From: Mucilaginibacter gotjawali | Lineage (GTDB): Bacteria; Bacteroidota; Bacteroidia; Sphingobacteriales; Sphingobacteriaceae | Direction: 5' to 3' | Assembly: GCF_002355435.1 (NCBI RefSeq) | Contig: NZ_AP017313.1 | Location: 3,472,001 to 3,536,000 of the forward strand | Length of the DNA: 64,000 nucleotides | Shown: positions 27,192 through 35,837 of the stretch, one piece after another | Layout of the letters: each line of letters opens with the position of its first letter | Position numbering within the stretch: position 1 is the stretch's first letter | Translations under genes and position numbers: made by a program | The notes under the pieces: model-generated | Databases searched by the model: none | Seen by the model: only the letters and a program-made list of their open reading frames with translations | Told to the model about the DNA's origin: nothing

Positions 27192-28472
27192 TTAATATTT
27201 CCCCACAATCACTTTATAAAACTGATCAAAATTTAAGTATTGTTTTGCAAGTTCCTGCAAACGATCTGCTTTAACTGTTTTTATGGCATCTACATACCGG
27301 TCATAATAGTCGTACCCGAGCCCTGCAAAATGGATATTTTTAAATTTATCGGCATGTGAAAAAACATTTTCGAGGCTACCGAGCAGGGCGCCCATTAAAA
27401 AATTGCGCACAAGGGACAACTCAGTTTCCGGGATTAACTCGTTTTGCAACAAATTAAGTTCTTTTTCTATCTCATTTACAGCCATTTTGCATACGTCAGC
27501 GCCAACTTCTGTCGCGATAAACAATGATGCACCATATTTTAATGCACTCATACCCGATCCAATACCATAAGTATAACCTTTATCCTCGCGGATGTTGGCC
27601 ATCAGCCTCGATCCAAAATACCCCCCAAGGACAGTATTTAAAACCTGAAGCGGTGGAAAATCGGGATGTGTACGATTTACAGCAGGCGCCCCCATCCTGA
27701 TGGCAGACTGTAATGCGCCAGGCTTCTCCGTAAAATAAAAATGTTCTGCAGCCGGAACGATAACCGGTTGGCTTGTATCTGCAGCCTGCCCTGTGTTGTG
27801 CCATTCTTTATCAAAAGCGTCGCTGATGAGGTTTAATGTTTCCGGTTCAATTTTACCGGCAACGATCATAGTGCAATTTGATGGCTGGTACATTTGAGCG
27901 AAATGTACCCGCATATCCTCGCGGTTAAGGGTGTCGTAGGTTTCAATATCGGCGCTTAGCCCATACAAAGTATTGCCATACAACGCTTTACTAAATATGC
28001 GCCTGGCAATTATATCATTCTTTTGCAAACTCACCTGCAATTTTTGCCGCTGGTTTCGGATGAAGGTATCCAATTCTTTTTGAGGGAAGATGGAATTGGT
28101 AATGATATCCTTTATTACAGGCAATGTGTGGTGTAAATGTTTATTTAAGCTATAAAGTGTTACCTGCGAGTTATCGTGACCGTAATCAACCTGTAAAAAA
28201 GCGCCATAAAAATCAATCTTATCCGAGATCTGCGCCGAGGTGAGGCTATCGGTACCTTCTGTAAGTAAGGAATTAACCGCCATATTCAGCAAGGGGCTTT
28301 CTGGTTTAAAACGAAGGTTGCCAAAAATCCATTCAATGCGCACCAGTTCCTGGTCGCCGGAGTTAAAACAAAAAACTTTACAGCCATTGGCCAGTTCCCT
28401 GCGCTCCGGGTGGATCAGGTGTATATTTTCGATGGCCTTAAATTCAGGGGCCGTTTTTCTTTGTAGCGTCAT
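27192..28472 (-). CDS. M16 family peptidase homolog lacking the zinc motif
   Basis: A 426-residue M16 (insulinase/processing peptidase) fold protein with the two-domain layout and the C-terminal R/Y region (GYTYGIGSGMSAL near residue 303). The inverse zinc motif HxxEH expected near residue 65 is missing; the stretch reads NMAVNSLLTEGTDSL. It is therefore probably the non-catalytic partner of the M16 gene immediately upstream, which keeps HLFEH, as in alpha/beta processing peptidases. The 97-base gap suggests an operon. No signal peptide is seen, so it is cytoplasmic if this start is right. Confidence 0.88.
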   Translation of the reverse strand: MTLQRKTAPEFKAIENIHLIHPERRELANGCKVFCFNSGDQELVRIEWIFGNLRFKPESPLLNMAVNSLLTEGTDSLTSAQISDKIDFYGAFLQVDYGHDNSQVTLYSLNKHLHHTLPVIKDIITNSIFPQKELDTFIRNQRQKLQVSLQKNDIIARRIFSKALYGNTLYGLSADIETYDTLNREDMRVHFAQMYQPSNCTMIVAGKIEPETLNLISDAFDKEWHNTGQAADTSQPVIVPAAEHFYFTEKPGALQSAIRMGAPAVNRTHPDFPPLQVLNTVLGGYFGSRLMANIREDKGYTYGIGSGMSALKYGASLFIATEVGADVCKMAVNEIEKELNLLQNELIPETELSLVRNFLMGALLGSLENVFSHADKFKNIHFAGLGYDYYDRYVDAIKTVKADRLQELAKQYLNFDQFYKVIVGKY

Positions 28473-28569
28473 TGGGTCATTTAGTCATTAAGTAATTGGT
28501 GTTATCAAGGATATTTTGTTCAAATTGATAATCCAATTCTGAAAATTCATTAATCCTGTCAATTCTGAT

Positions 28570-29814
28570 TCAGACAGCTTTCTCCGCCAAATAAATCATT
28601 GTTGAAGAATTATCTTTTCTGAACAGCTGGTTGCTCAGATCTTTGATCCGCTCCGGGGTAACTGCGAGATATTTCGCGGTTTCATGGTTAAGCATATCAG
28701 CGTCGCCCATTAACTCAAACGATGCAAGGTTCATCGCTTTATCCAATAAAGCCATTTCCGAAAAGATCATTGTTGATTCAATCTTGTTTTGCACTTTGGT
28801 CAGCTCATCCGCGGGCACCAGCTCGGTTTTCAGCCTTTCAAGCTCCTCCCAAATTGCTGCTTCGGCAGCTTCAAGGCTGATGTTTTCAAGTGGTTTACCC
28901 TCAAAAACAAACATCCCTTTATCCATACTGCCGGTCATATAAGCATGCACTTCGCTAAAGATATGCTTTTCTTTAACCAGGTTACGATACAAACGCGCAG
29001 AATTCCCGCGCGAAAGGATATCAGAAATTAACTCCGCCACGTAATAGCTCTCATCCAACCTTGCTCCCATCTGGAAAGCAATATACACATCATCCAGCGG
29101 CACTTTGCCTGTAACGGTGAGGCGTCGTTCGTCGTGCTGATCGGGCTCCTGTGGTAAATTTCGATGGTACTTTTCGCCGGCAGGTATCGGCCCGAACCAT
29201 TTTTCGGCCAGTTTTTTTACATCTTCGGTTTTAACATCGCCGCCAACTACCATTACTGCGTTTTGCGGGTTATAGTGTTTTTTAAAGAATGCTTTTACAT
29301 CTTCAATTTTCGCATCTTCAATATGTTTCAACTCTTTACCAATGGTGGCCCACTGGTAGGGATGTTTTTTATAAACCAAAGGCCTTAATTTAAGCCACAC
29401 ATCGCCATAAGGCTGGTTTAAATAACGCTGTTTAAACTCTTCAATCACTACGGCACGCTGCACTTCAAGGCTTTTTTCGCTAAAAGCCAGGCTCAGCATC
29501 CTGTCGCTCTCCAGCCAAAAAGCTGTTTCAATATTGGATGATGGCAGGGTGATATAATAGTTAGTGATATCGTTGCTGGTAAAGGCATTATTTTCGCCGC
29601 CAACACGTTGCAGGGGCTGATCATAGTCGGGGATGTTCACCGATCCGCCAAACATCAGGTGCTCAAATAAATGGGCAAAACCGGTTTGTTCGGGATCCTC
29701 GTCGCGGGCGCCAACATCATATAATATATTAAGCACCGCCATCGGTGTAGTATCATCTTCGTGTACAATAACCCGCAGGCCATTGTCTAAAGTAAATCGG
29801 TTGAATTTAACCAT
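28570..29814 (-). CDS. M16 family zinc peptidase, catalytic subunit
   Basis: A 414-residue M16 peptidase with intact zinc motif HLFEH in TGFAHLFEHLMFGGS near residues 45-59, followed about 75 residues on by the third metal ligand region (VVIEEFKQRY). It degrades or trims peptides in a closed chamber. The start was moved to the ATG at 29814 (MVKFNRFTLDNG), since the longer frame to 29901 translates a stuttered repeat into a Phe/His-rich tail. It pairs with the downstream HxxEH-less homolog. No signal peptide. Confidence 0.91.
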   Translation of the reverse strand: MVKFNRFTLDNGLRVIVHEDDTTPMAVLNILYDVGARDEDPEQTGFAHLFEHLMFGGSVNIPDYDQPLQRVGGENNAFTSNDITNYYITLPSSNIETAFWLESDRMLSLAFSEKSLEVQRAVVIEEFKQRYLNQPYGDVWLKLRPLVYKKHPYQWATIGKELKHIEDAKIEDVKAFFKKHYNPQNAVMVVGGDVKTEDVKKLAEKWFGPIPAGEKYHRNLPQEPDQHDERRLTVTGKVPLDDVYIAFQMGARLDESYYVAELISDILSRGNSARLYRNLVKEKHIFSEVHAYMTGSMDKGMFVFEGKPLENISLEAAEAAIWEELERLKTELVPADELTKVQNKIESTMIFSEMALLDKAMNLASFELMGDADMLNHETAKYLAVTPERIKDLSNQLFRKDNSSTMIYLAEKAV

Positions 29815-29849
29815 GTTTAAACTTTCAATTAACGGACAGCAAATGTAGA

Positions 29850-29998
29850 ATATTTCAATTTGAAAATGTGTTGATTTGAAAATTTGAAAATGAGAAGGCA
29901 ATAATTTGAATATCTGTTAATTTGAAAATCTGAAAACGAGAAAGAAAATCTGGAATTAATTTTCAAATTAGTGCATTATCAAATTCCCAAATCACTAC
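29850..29998. repeat. ATTTGAAAAT-unit spacer
   Basis: Some 150 bases made of imperfect copies of GATTTGAAAATTTGAAAAT with an inverted part near 29960-29990. It separates the divergent M16 and HEAT-like genes. The unit is the same as at 25004-25082. Confidence 0.6.
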
Positions 29999-29999
29999 T

Positions 30000-30551
30000 A
30001 TGATTAGCCCCGCTGAACTTATTAAACAGATATCAGGCACCATCGGCAAAACCAAAGTGCTTACGTTAAGCCGGGCATTAAAGGAGCCGCAATTTGCGCT
30101 GCGCGATCTTATCGATATTACTTTTCATCCCGATAAAAATATAGCCTTCAGGGCAGCCGGGATATTAGAAAACGCTTTTCTGACAGACCCGCTGCGTTAC
30201 GAACCTGATCTTGAATACATGGTATCCCGTATTAAAGAAGTAAAGCACGAAAGCTGCAAGCGCCACTATGCCAAAATAATGATGCATATTACCAATCCAA
30301 AAGCCTTACCTGTTATCAAAAATAAACTTCAGCAAATAGACCTTGAACCAACTGTTGAGCAATGTTTCGACTGGATGATTGACCCGAAAGTAAAGATCGC
30401 TGTAAAAGTTTTTGCCAGCGAGGCGCTATTTAATTTGCGCTTCCGTTACCCATGGATAAAAGAAGAACTGGCGGAACAAATACATTTTTTAATGCGTAAC
30501 GGTACTCCCGCTATCCTATCAAGGGGGCGAAAGTTGCTTGCTCTGCTGTAG
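30000..30551 (+). CDS. HEAT-repeat-like hypothetical protein
   Basis: A 183-residue all-helical protein. Paired-helix units are visible, for example FALRDLIDITFHPDKNIAFR near 35-55 and WMIDPKVKIAVKVFASEALF near 120-140, like adenylosuccinate-lyase-associated or HEAT-type proteins of Bacteroidota. No catalytic motif, signal peptide or membrane segment. It probably acts as a protein-binding scaffold in the cytoplasm. It is a single gene. Confidence 0.7.
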   Translation: MISPAELIKQISGTIGKTKVLTLSRALKEPQFALRDLIDITFHPDKNIAFRAAGILENAFLTDPLRYEPDLEYMVSRIKEVKHESCKRHYAKIMMHITNPKALPVIKNKLQQIDLEPTVEQCFDWMIDPKVKIAVKVFASEALFNLRFRYPWIKEELAEQIHFLMRNGTPAILSRGRKLLALL

Positions 30552-30682
30552 GCCTCACCTAAAATGCAAAGCATTTATGAACCCCAATAAAAAAATCAAC
30601 CTCGTGAATATTCCTCTCCAAACGAAAGGACTTTAACTTCGCCCTTGTTCAAGCCTTCTCCAATGGAGAGGGCGGGTGAGGC
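30551..30682. repeat. CTCACC element, full copy of 132 bp
   Basis: The ends GGCCTCACC and GGTGAGGC are inverted. The internal order is AAAATGCAAAGCATTT, CCCCAATAAAAAAATCAAC, CTCGTGAATA, then CTTCTCCAATGGAGAGGG. The right end abuts the stop codon of the minus-strand gene at 30682. The same modules in reverse order make up 35838-36159. Confidence 0.7.
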
Positions 30683-31026
30683 TACTCTACAGGCCTGTCC
30701 CCGCTGTGCAAATGATGGCTTACCTGGTGATGATGCAGCTTAGCTTCAATTGCCGAGGTGCTGGTATTGGCATACGTACCAAACGCATTCACCAATATGC
30801 CCTTCAAATTATATTTACGTGAAGTAACGGCGTATATGATCGACATGTCATCAGGGTTGCTTGCCCCTTCGAAACGATAAAACTCATCAATCTCAAAATC
30901 GTCAGAGGTCATTTGGATATTTTTATCTTTATCGTCAACTGTATCACCTTCAAGGCTGAGGTTTTCAGTATATCCTCTTTTCATCAGGTCATTAGTGGCT
31001 TCCACTAAATTATTATATGTTTTCAT
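30682..31026 (-). CDS. Hypothetical protein, Bacteroidota-wide small family
   Basis: A 114-residue soluble protein. The N-terminal MKTYNNLVEATNDLMKRGYT and the core DDFEIDEFYRFEGASNPDD, then IIYAVTSRKYNLKGILVNAFG, match a small family in this phylum often labelled phosphoribosylpyrophosphate synthetase, though no PRPP-synthetase motif is present. The function is unknown. The C-terminus is His-rich (HHHQVSHHLH). The stop codon touches the end of a repeat element, so the tail may have been altered by its insertion. Confidence 0.72.
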   Translation of the reverse strand: MKTYNNLVEATNDLMKRGYTENLSLEGDTVDDKDKNIQMTSDDFEIDEFYRFEGASNPDDMSIIYAVTSRKYNLKGILVNAFGTYANTSTSAIEAKLHHHQVSHHLHSGDRPVE

Positions 31027-31121
31027 GGCGAACTCCTGTTAAGTATCTATTTAAAATACAACCACAAAACAGGGCCGTTTGTTTGGCACCATTTCATACA
31101 GAAAGGCCAATTGAAGCTAAT

Positions 31122-32537
31122 TTATTCCCCGCCGACAAAAAAAGCCTTGTTAAAATTCACCAAAAACAGTTCAGTGGTTGCGCGCGTGCAAGCAGTGTAA
31201 AACCAGCGTAAAAAGTCGGTGTTTACCATTTCTTCAGTCAGGTAGCCCTGGTCAACAAAAACGGCATCCCATTGGCCGCCCTGGGCCTTGTGGCAGGTAA
31301 TAGCGTAGGCAAATTTTATCTGTAGGGCATTATAGTACGGGTTTTGCTTCAGCTCGTTCCATTTTGCGCGTTTATTAGGGATATGGTCGTAATCTTTCAT
31401 TACCTCCAGGTAAAACCTTTTCTGGTCTTCCTGCGGCAATGCAGGGGCCTCTGTATAAAGCGTATCCAGCATGATCTTGCAATCAAAGACAGGGTCTTCG
31501 GCATAATCAATAAACTCCATCTGCACATCAGCAAATCGGAAGCCGTACAGATCTTCCGTCCGGCGTACTTTTTTAATTCGGGCGATATCGCCATTGGCTA
31601 TAAAACCTGTGCTCCCCTCCTCCTGGTCCTGCATCCAGAAATAATTATTTTTCACCACCATTACCTGGTCGCCGCCTGTTAATTCTTCTTCGCGGTACAA
31701 GATCCGCCCGCGGATCTGCCGGTTATAAGCATTCGCGTTTTTGTTAGAACGGCAAATGACCAGCGAATTATCATATCCGTATTTGCTGTAAGCATAATTA
31801 AGACCTTCCTCAAGTACATCGCCGCCCATCCTGAAAATATCTTTATAGCCTTTGGTAACGATTTTTGGCATATTTTCTTTTTTCCGGCGGATCATATCCC
31901 TAACCTTTGTGGCATTGAACAAGATCCCCGAATCCTTTTGCTGGCGCAGCACATCGGTTAACTCAAAGCTATAAACATCCAGTCCGAATTTATCTTTCAT
32001 TAGCCCCGCATCCAGGGCGGGGCTATCAATAGAACCTACCGGCGGCAACTGCGCCGTATCGCCCACCAGCATTAGTTTGCAGTTTTTGGTGTTGTAGACA
32101 AAGTTAATGAGATCATAAAGCAAAGAAGCCCGGTGGCCTATACCGATCTCATCGCTGATCATTGATGCCTCATCAACAATAAAAAGCGTGTTATCCGCCA
32201 GGTTATCGCCCAATAAAAACCCTTCATCCACATTGGCAGCCGATTTTTTGCGGTATATTTTTTTATGTATGGTAAAAGCCTTCCGGCCCGAATAGGCTGT
32301 GATCACTTTGGCGGCACGCCCGGTTGGCGCAAGCAGCACATATTTAAAATTGTAATTCCGAAGTACTTTTACCAGGGCGCCCAAAACCGTGGTTTTACCG
32401 GTTCCAGCATATCCCTTCAGTATAAAACATTCGTCACCGTTATCGCTTATCAAAAAGTTATGCAATTTGCCAAACAACTCCAATTGCTGCGGCGTCGGCT
32501 CGTGCGGAAATGCTTTTTGAAAATGTTCTGTTGACAC
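31122..32537 (-). CDS. RecD-like ATP-dependent DNA helicase
   Basis: A 471-residue superfamily 1 helicase. Walker A GYAGTGKTTVLGAL is near residue 42, Walker B FIVDEASMIS near 134, motif III LVGDTAQLPPVG near 177, and the UvrD_C_2 module AYAITCHKAQGGQW near 412. It resembles the 5'-3' RecD2/Dda group without the N-terminal domains of RecD. It probably works on DNA during repair or replication restart. A single gene with no recB or recC nearby. Confidence 0.9.
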   Translation of the reverse strand: MSTEHFQKAFPHEPTPQQLELFGKLHNFLISDNGDECFILKGYAGTGKTTVLGALVKVLRNYNFKYVLLAPTGRAAKVITAYSGRKAFTIHKKIYRKKSAANVDEGFLLGDNLADNTLFIVDEASMISDEIGIGHRASLLYDLINFVYNTKNCKLMLVGDTAQLPPVGSIDSPALDAGLMKDKFGLDVYSFELTDVLRQQKDSGILFNATKVRDMIRRKKENMPKIVTKGYKDIFRMGGDVLEEGLNYAYSKYGYDNSLVICRSNKNANAYNRQIRGRILYREEELTGGDQVMVVKNNYFWMQDQEEGSTGFIANGDIARIKKVRRTEDLYGFRFADVQMEFIDYAEDPVFDCKIMLDTLYTEAPALPQEDQKRFYLEVMKDYDHIPNKRAKWNELKQNPYYNALQIKFAYAITCHKAQGGQWDAVFVDQGYLTEEMVNTDFLRWFYTACTRATTELFLVNFNKAFFVGGE

Positions 32538-32579
32538 GGGTGTAAAGGTAGTGTATTGGTTGATTATTTAGTCCGAAAG

Positions 32580-32605
32580 TCGGGAAAGTCAGTAAAGTCC
32601 GAAAG
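32580..32605. repeat. Left copy of an inverted repeat flanking the acyltransferase gene
   Basis: TCGGGAAAGTCAGTAAAGTC and the next six bases recur as the reverse complement at 34411-34436 with two single-base indels. The surrounding bases are also AAGTC stutters. Confidence 0.6.
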
Positions 32606-32730
32606 AAGCTTCAGCGGGCCGGATAGCGGGCGCCGATTTAGATCGCTATTGAATGATATTACAAATCATTTCAACCCATAACCAAATCAAAAACTTTCCG
32701 TAAAAGGGAGGGATACCCTTTTTTTATCAA

Positions 32731-33963
32731 ATGAAAATAACCTATCTCGAATTCCTGAGAGGCATGTCATGCCTGTTTATTGTTGGCTGGCACCTTGCTT
32801 TTCTGGCGCCTACCGGGCATCCTACCCACCTTACCGCTTTTTGGGGCACTGATGCTTTGATCATGTTTTTTATGTTATCAGGACTGGTGATTAACCTATC
32901 GGAGAGCAGGAAACCGAAAACAAGGAAAGAATTCATCAAAAACAGGTTTATCCGCATCTATCCGCAGTTTGTTGTGGGGATGTTACTCGGTTTACTGGCG
33001 CTTTATGTTACGGGCAGTGTTTTCCCCTCATTTAAAGTGATCCTGGGCAATTTTTTAATTGTAAGTACGATGAAGGATTATATGGGATACATTGTTCCAA
33101 GTATCGAGAGTAACCTGCCCGTTTGGTCACTTGCTTTTGAGGTAGCTTTTTATGTTTTGTTTTCATTTACTATTGGCCGCAACCAGAAAAAGGCACTTTT
33201 TTATTGGTTCATTATCGCCCTTATCGCTATCCCTGCATTCTTTTTAAAGACCGACAGGGATGCGTTTACCCATATTATTGCTGTATTTGCGTTTTCATCG
33301 GTATGGCTGGTAGGCTATTATATTTATGAGTACCGTAACCTTTTTTATGTGGAAAAATATACAGTACTTTTCGGATTGGGTATACTTCCGCTCATTTCGA
33401 GGATGCAATTTTCAGCAAACTTTTATGACCCGCTGAAGTATTTTATCTTTTCCATTTTTGCCATACCTTTTTTTCGATTTTGTTTACAATTACCCCCCGA
33501 AGGAAAAAAGATCAAAATGATCTACCTCATTATTCCGCATACGCTGTTTGTTATTGCTGCGCTTACTATCCGCTATATGCCGTTAACAAATACCATCGTT
33601 TACAGTACCTTTCCTTATGTTTATATGGCTATCGGCTTTATGATTGAAAAACTCAAACTAAAGGGTTTCGTGTTGAAATTTATTGATAAGGCAGGTTCAA
33701 TGACGGGGAAATACTCCTACCCTTTATACATCAGCCACTATACTGTACTGTTTGTTTTCTCAAAATATATCCATAATGTGCTGCTTTACGCCATTGTTAG
33801 TTTACCCATTATAGCCGTAATTGCTTACGGGCTCGAAAATTGGTTTCAGCCGGTTGTTTTGCGTTATGTTAAGAAAGGGAAACCAATTAAAGCACCTGGT
33901 GTAGCTGCCGAAGCATATAATCCAGCACTGCAAGCGCCGCTGATAGCCGCTAAAAGTGCCTGA
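32731..33963 (+). CDS. Acyltransferase family 3 membrane protein
   Basis: A 410-residue multi-pass protein of the acyltransferase-3 (OafA/NodX-like) family, which O-acylates extracytoplasmic sugars. It opens YLEFLRGMSCLFIVGWHLAF, with the expected Arg and catalytic His in the first segment, and has about ten membrane helices and a Lys/Pro/Ala-rich cytoplasmic tail. The target glycan is unknown. It is bracketed by an inverted repeat pair (32580-32605 and 34411-34436) and followed by palindromic element B, so it stands as a discrete cassette. Confidence 0.87.
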   Translation: MKITYLEFLRGMSCLFIVGWHLAFLAPTGHPTHLTAFWGTDALIMFFMLSGLVINLSESRKPKTRKEFIKNRFIRIYPQFVVGMLLGLLALYVTGSVFPSFKVILGNFLIVSTMKDYMGYIVPSIESNLPVWSLAFEVAFYVLFSFTIGRNQKKALFYWFIIALIAIPAFFLKTDRDAFTHIIAVFAFSSVWLVGYYIYEYRNLFYVEKYTVLFGLGILPLISRMQFSANFYDPLKYFIFSIFAIPFFRFCLQLPPEGKKIKMIYLIIPHTLFVIAALTIRYMPLTNTIVYSTFPYVYMAIGFMIEKLKLKGFVLKFIDKAGSMTGKYSYPLYISHYTVLFVFSKYIHNVLLYAIVSLPIIAVIAYGLENWFQPVVLRYVKKGKPIKAPGVAAEAYNPALQAPLIAAKSA

Positions 33964-33970
33964 TTACCAG

Positions 33971-34172
33971 GGAAATTTCTTTTTAAATAAAACAACAGGG
34001 AAGAGGCTCCCCTGGAGCCATTATTTTCAGTTTTATTTTTCTATAAACGGGAGACTCCTCCGGAGTCAGAAAGATACGGAAGTTTAGGCTCCAGAGGAGC
34101 GGCCTGTTTATAGAAAAATTTGATTTGTTTTTACGGCTCCAGGGGAGCCGCCTCTTTTAAAAAAGTATTTCC
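33971..34172. repeat. Four-hairpin palindromic element, copy B
   Basis: About 200 bp in inverse orientation to the copy in 10344-10668. The outer arms are GGAAATTTCTTTTTAAA and TTTTAAAAAAGTATTTCC. The inner parts are GGCTCCCCTGGAGCC, TTTTTCTATAAAC, GACTCCTCCGGAGTC, GGCTCCAGAGGAGC, GTTTATAGAAAAA and GGCTCCAGGGGAGCC, in that order. No ORF. Confidence 0.75.
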
Positions 34173-34229
34173 ATGGCCCGGGTACATTTAACACTTTCAG
34201 GTTACTTTTATTTTCATATTTTAACATAG

Positions 34230-34325
34230 AGAAACAGAGAAGGCGCGGAGATCGCTAAGTTTTTAATATTTGTTAACTTTTTCTCTGCGCTCTTTGCGCC
34301 TTCTTAGCGCCCTCTGTGTTTAAAA
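34230..34325. repeat. Inverted stutter with GCGC-rich arms
   Basis: AGAGAAACAGAGAAGGCGCG with ATCGCTAAG on the left pairs imperfectly with CTTCTTAGCGCCCTCTGTG on the right, around an AT-rich centre. It lies between element B and the DUF3822 promoter. Confidence 0.5.
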
Positions 34326-34410
34326 CACCCGGCTTTTATTTTTGACTTCTATATCACTTATATTATCCGCCAGATGAAGTTGCTTTCGGAACTGCCTACC
34401 GGCAGGCAGG

Positions 34411-34436
34411 CTTTCCGGACTTTACTGACTTCCCGA
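34411..34436. repeat. Right copy of the inverted repeat flanking the acyltransferase gene
   Basis: Reverse complement of 32580-32605 with two single-base differences in length. Just upstream lies the palindrome CTGCCTACCGGCAGGCAG (34392-34409). Confidence 0.6.
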
Positions 34437-34494
34437 CTAAACAACACTTTTTAATATTCAATCATATTACAGATAGCAAATAACAAAATTTAGT

Positions 34495-34502
34495 TACTTT
34501 TG
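34495..34502 (+). promoter_or_regulatory. Predicted -7 box of the DUF3822-rsmD pair
   Basis: TACTTTTG fits TAnnTTTG and ends nine bases before the ATG at 34512. It overlaps the TTG that would be the alternative upstream start, which argues for the ATG. Confidence 0.45.
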
Positions 34503-34511
34503 CGTATCTGC

Positions 34512-35324
34512 ATGGACGAGAACAACAACAATTACACAGATAATAGCTTTAACCTGTACCAGGCTTACAGTTATACTTTACTTTTGCTGGTTGAACCAAC
34601 CTCGTTCAGCTATGCGGTTGTTTATCAAAACAGGTTGCTCGTATCAGCGCAAAACTGCGACCTTGATGAACTTGCGCATCCCAAACAATTAAGCGAGCTG
34701 TTATCGGCCACCTATAAAAAGGTGATCATCGGTTTGCCGGCAACAGGTTTAACCTTAGTCCCCAAAAAACTTTTCAGCGATTCGCTGGTAGCTGACTATG
34801 CCCGTTTCCTGGATGTAAAAGAAAATGAAAAGGTTTTCGCCCAGGCACTTGACGCTGAAAACAATATCATTTATAAAACTCCGGGATATATTGCCGCTGC
34901 AGTTGAAAAATTCGGTTTTCAAAATGCTGTTTATACCGCACAGGGCTGGATCCAGGCAATTATAAAAAGCAATCCGCCAAGTGATAACATTTATATTGAA
35001 GTGGGTAAAAGCCAGGTTCAGCTGCTAAATTTTTCAGGAAGAAGTCTCAGGTTTTATAATACATTTGAATTCAGCCACGAAGATGACCTGGTTTATTTCA
35101 CCTCAGTAGTGGCCGAAGAACTTCGTTTAAAGCCGCAATCAGCCACGCTGGTATTAAGCGGCGATATCAGCCTGGATGATAAGAAAATGAAACGGCTTGC
35201 CGAATTTTTCCCGAAGATGGAGATCAACGGAATAAAAGTTTTGGAACTGCCCGGCCAAATTCCCTCACATAAATTACTGGCACTTGCCGCTTTATCGTTA
35301 TGCGGATCATCGGAGGCTCATTAA
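34512..35324 (+). CDS. DUF3822 family protein
   Basis: A 270-residue Bacteroidota-specific protein with an actin/ASKHA-like pattern: an N-terminal LLLLVEPTSFSYAVV strand pair, a central DNIYIEVGKSQVQLLNFSG that resembles a second phosphate loop, and LVLSGDISL near the end. The function is unknown. The ATG at 34512 was chosen over a TTG at 34500 that lies in the promoter box. It overlaps rsmD by 25 bases, a conserved kind of coupling that may tie it to ribosome or RNA maturation. Confidence 0.83.
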   Translation: MDENNNNYTDNSFNLYQAYSYTLLLLVEPTSFSYAVVYQNRLLVSAQNCDLDELAHPKQLSELLSATYKKVIIGLPATGLTLVPKKLFSDSLVADYARFLDVKENEKVFAQALDAENNIIYKTPGYIAAAVEKFGFQNAVYTAQGWIQAIIKSNPPSDNIYIEVGKSQVQLLNFSGRSLRFYNTFEFSHEDDLVYFTSVVAEELRLKPQSATLVLSGDISLDDKKMKRLAEFFPKMEINGIKVLELPGQIPSHKLLALAALSLCGSSEAH

Positions 35325-35836
35325 AGGGGTTAAGGCTTAATCCTCCAAAAAATCTGCCTGTACGCCCTACTACCGACCTGGCAAAGGAGGCCCTTTTTAA
35401 TATTTTACAAAACCAGATAGAGTTTGAAGGCATCCGTGTACTCGACCTGTTTAGCGGTACCGGCAATATTTCTATGGAGTTTGCTTCCCGCGGGGCGGTG
35501 CAGGTAACCTCAGTTGACCGGAGTATCCAGTGCGTACATTACCTGAAGGACACCGCCCGCCAGCATGGCCTCGATAACATTAAGGCTTATAAAGATGATG
35601 TTTTTAAATACCTGCAGCTGGAAACGGAGCAATTCGACCTGGTATTTGCTGATCCGCCTTACGACCTTAACCGGATTCCCGAAATACCGAAGGTGATTTT
35701 TGAAAAAAACATGTTATTGCCGGATGGCTTATTGATCGTTGAGCACCAGTCCATGCAAAATTTGAGCAATCATCCTGCTTTTGTGGAGCAGCGCCGGTAT
35801 GGGCATTCATCGTTTTCGTTTTTTAAGGCGGTTTAA
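35300..35836 (+). CDS. rsmD: 16S rRNA (guanine(966)-N(2))-methyltransferase
   Basis: Methylates G966 of 16S rRNA on 30S particles using SAM. It has 178 residues. The N-terminus MRIIGGSLKGLRLNPPKN is the RsmD signature, the SAM site is LDLFSGTGNISMEFASRGA (residues 49-67), and the catalytic motif is FADPPYDL near residue 115. Its start lies inside the DUF3822 gene, so translation is probably coupled. It is followed by a compound repeat region. Confidence 0.94.
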   Translation: MRIIGGSLKGLRLNPPKNLPVRPTTDLAKEALFNILQNQIEFEGIRVLDLFSGTGNISMEFASRGAVQVTSVDRSIQCVHYLKDTARQHGLDNIKAYKDDVFKYLQLETEQFDLVFADPPYDLNRIPEIPKVIFEKNMLLPDGLLIVEHQSMQNLSNHPAFVEQRRYGHSSFSFFKAV

Positions 35837-35837
35837 T

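Noticed and set aside
29815..29901. N-terminal extension of the M16 catalytic gene
   Set aside because: It would translate the ATTTGAAAAT repeat; the conserved protein begins at the ATG at 29814.
30682..31026. Annotation as phosphoribosylpyrophosphate synthetase
   Set aside because: At 114 residues with no PRPP or ATP motif it cannot be that enzyme; the label seems to be a carried-over misnomer.
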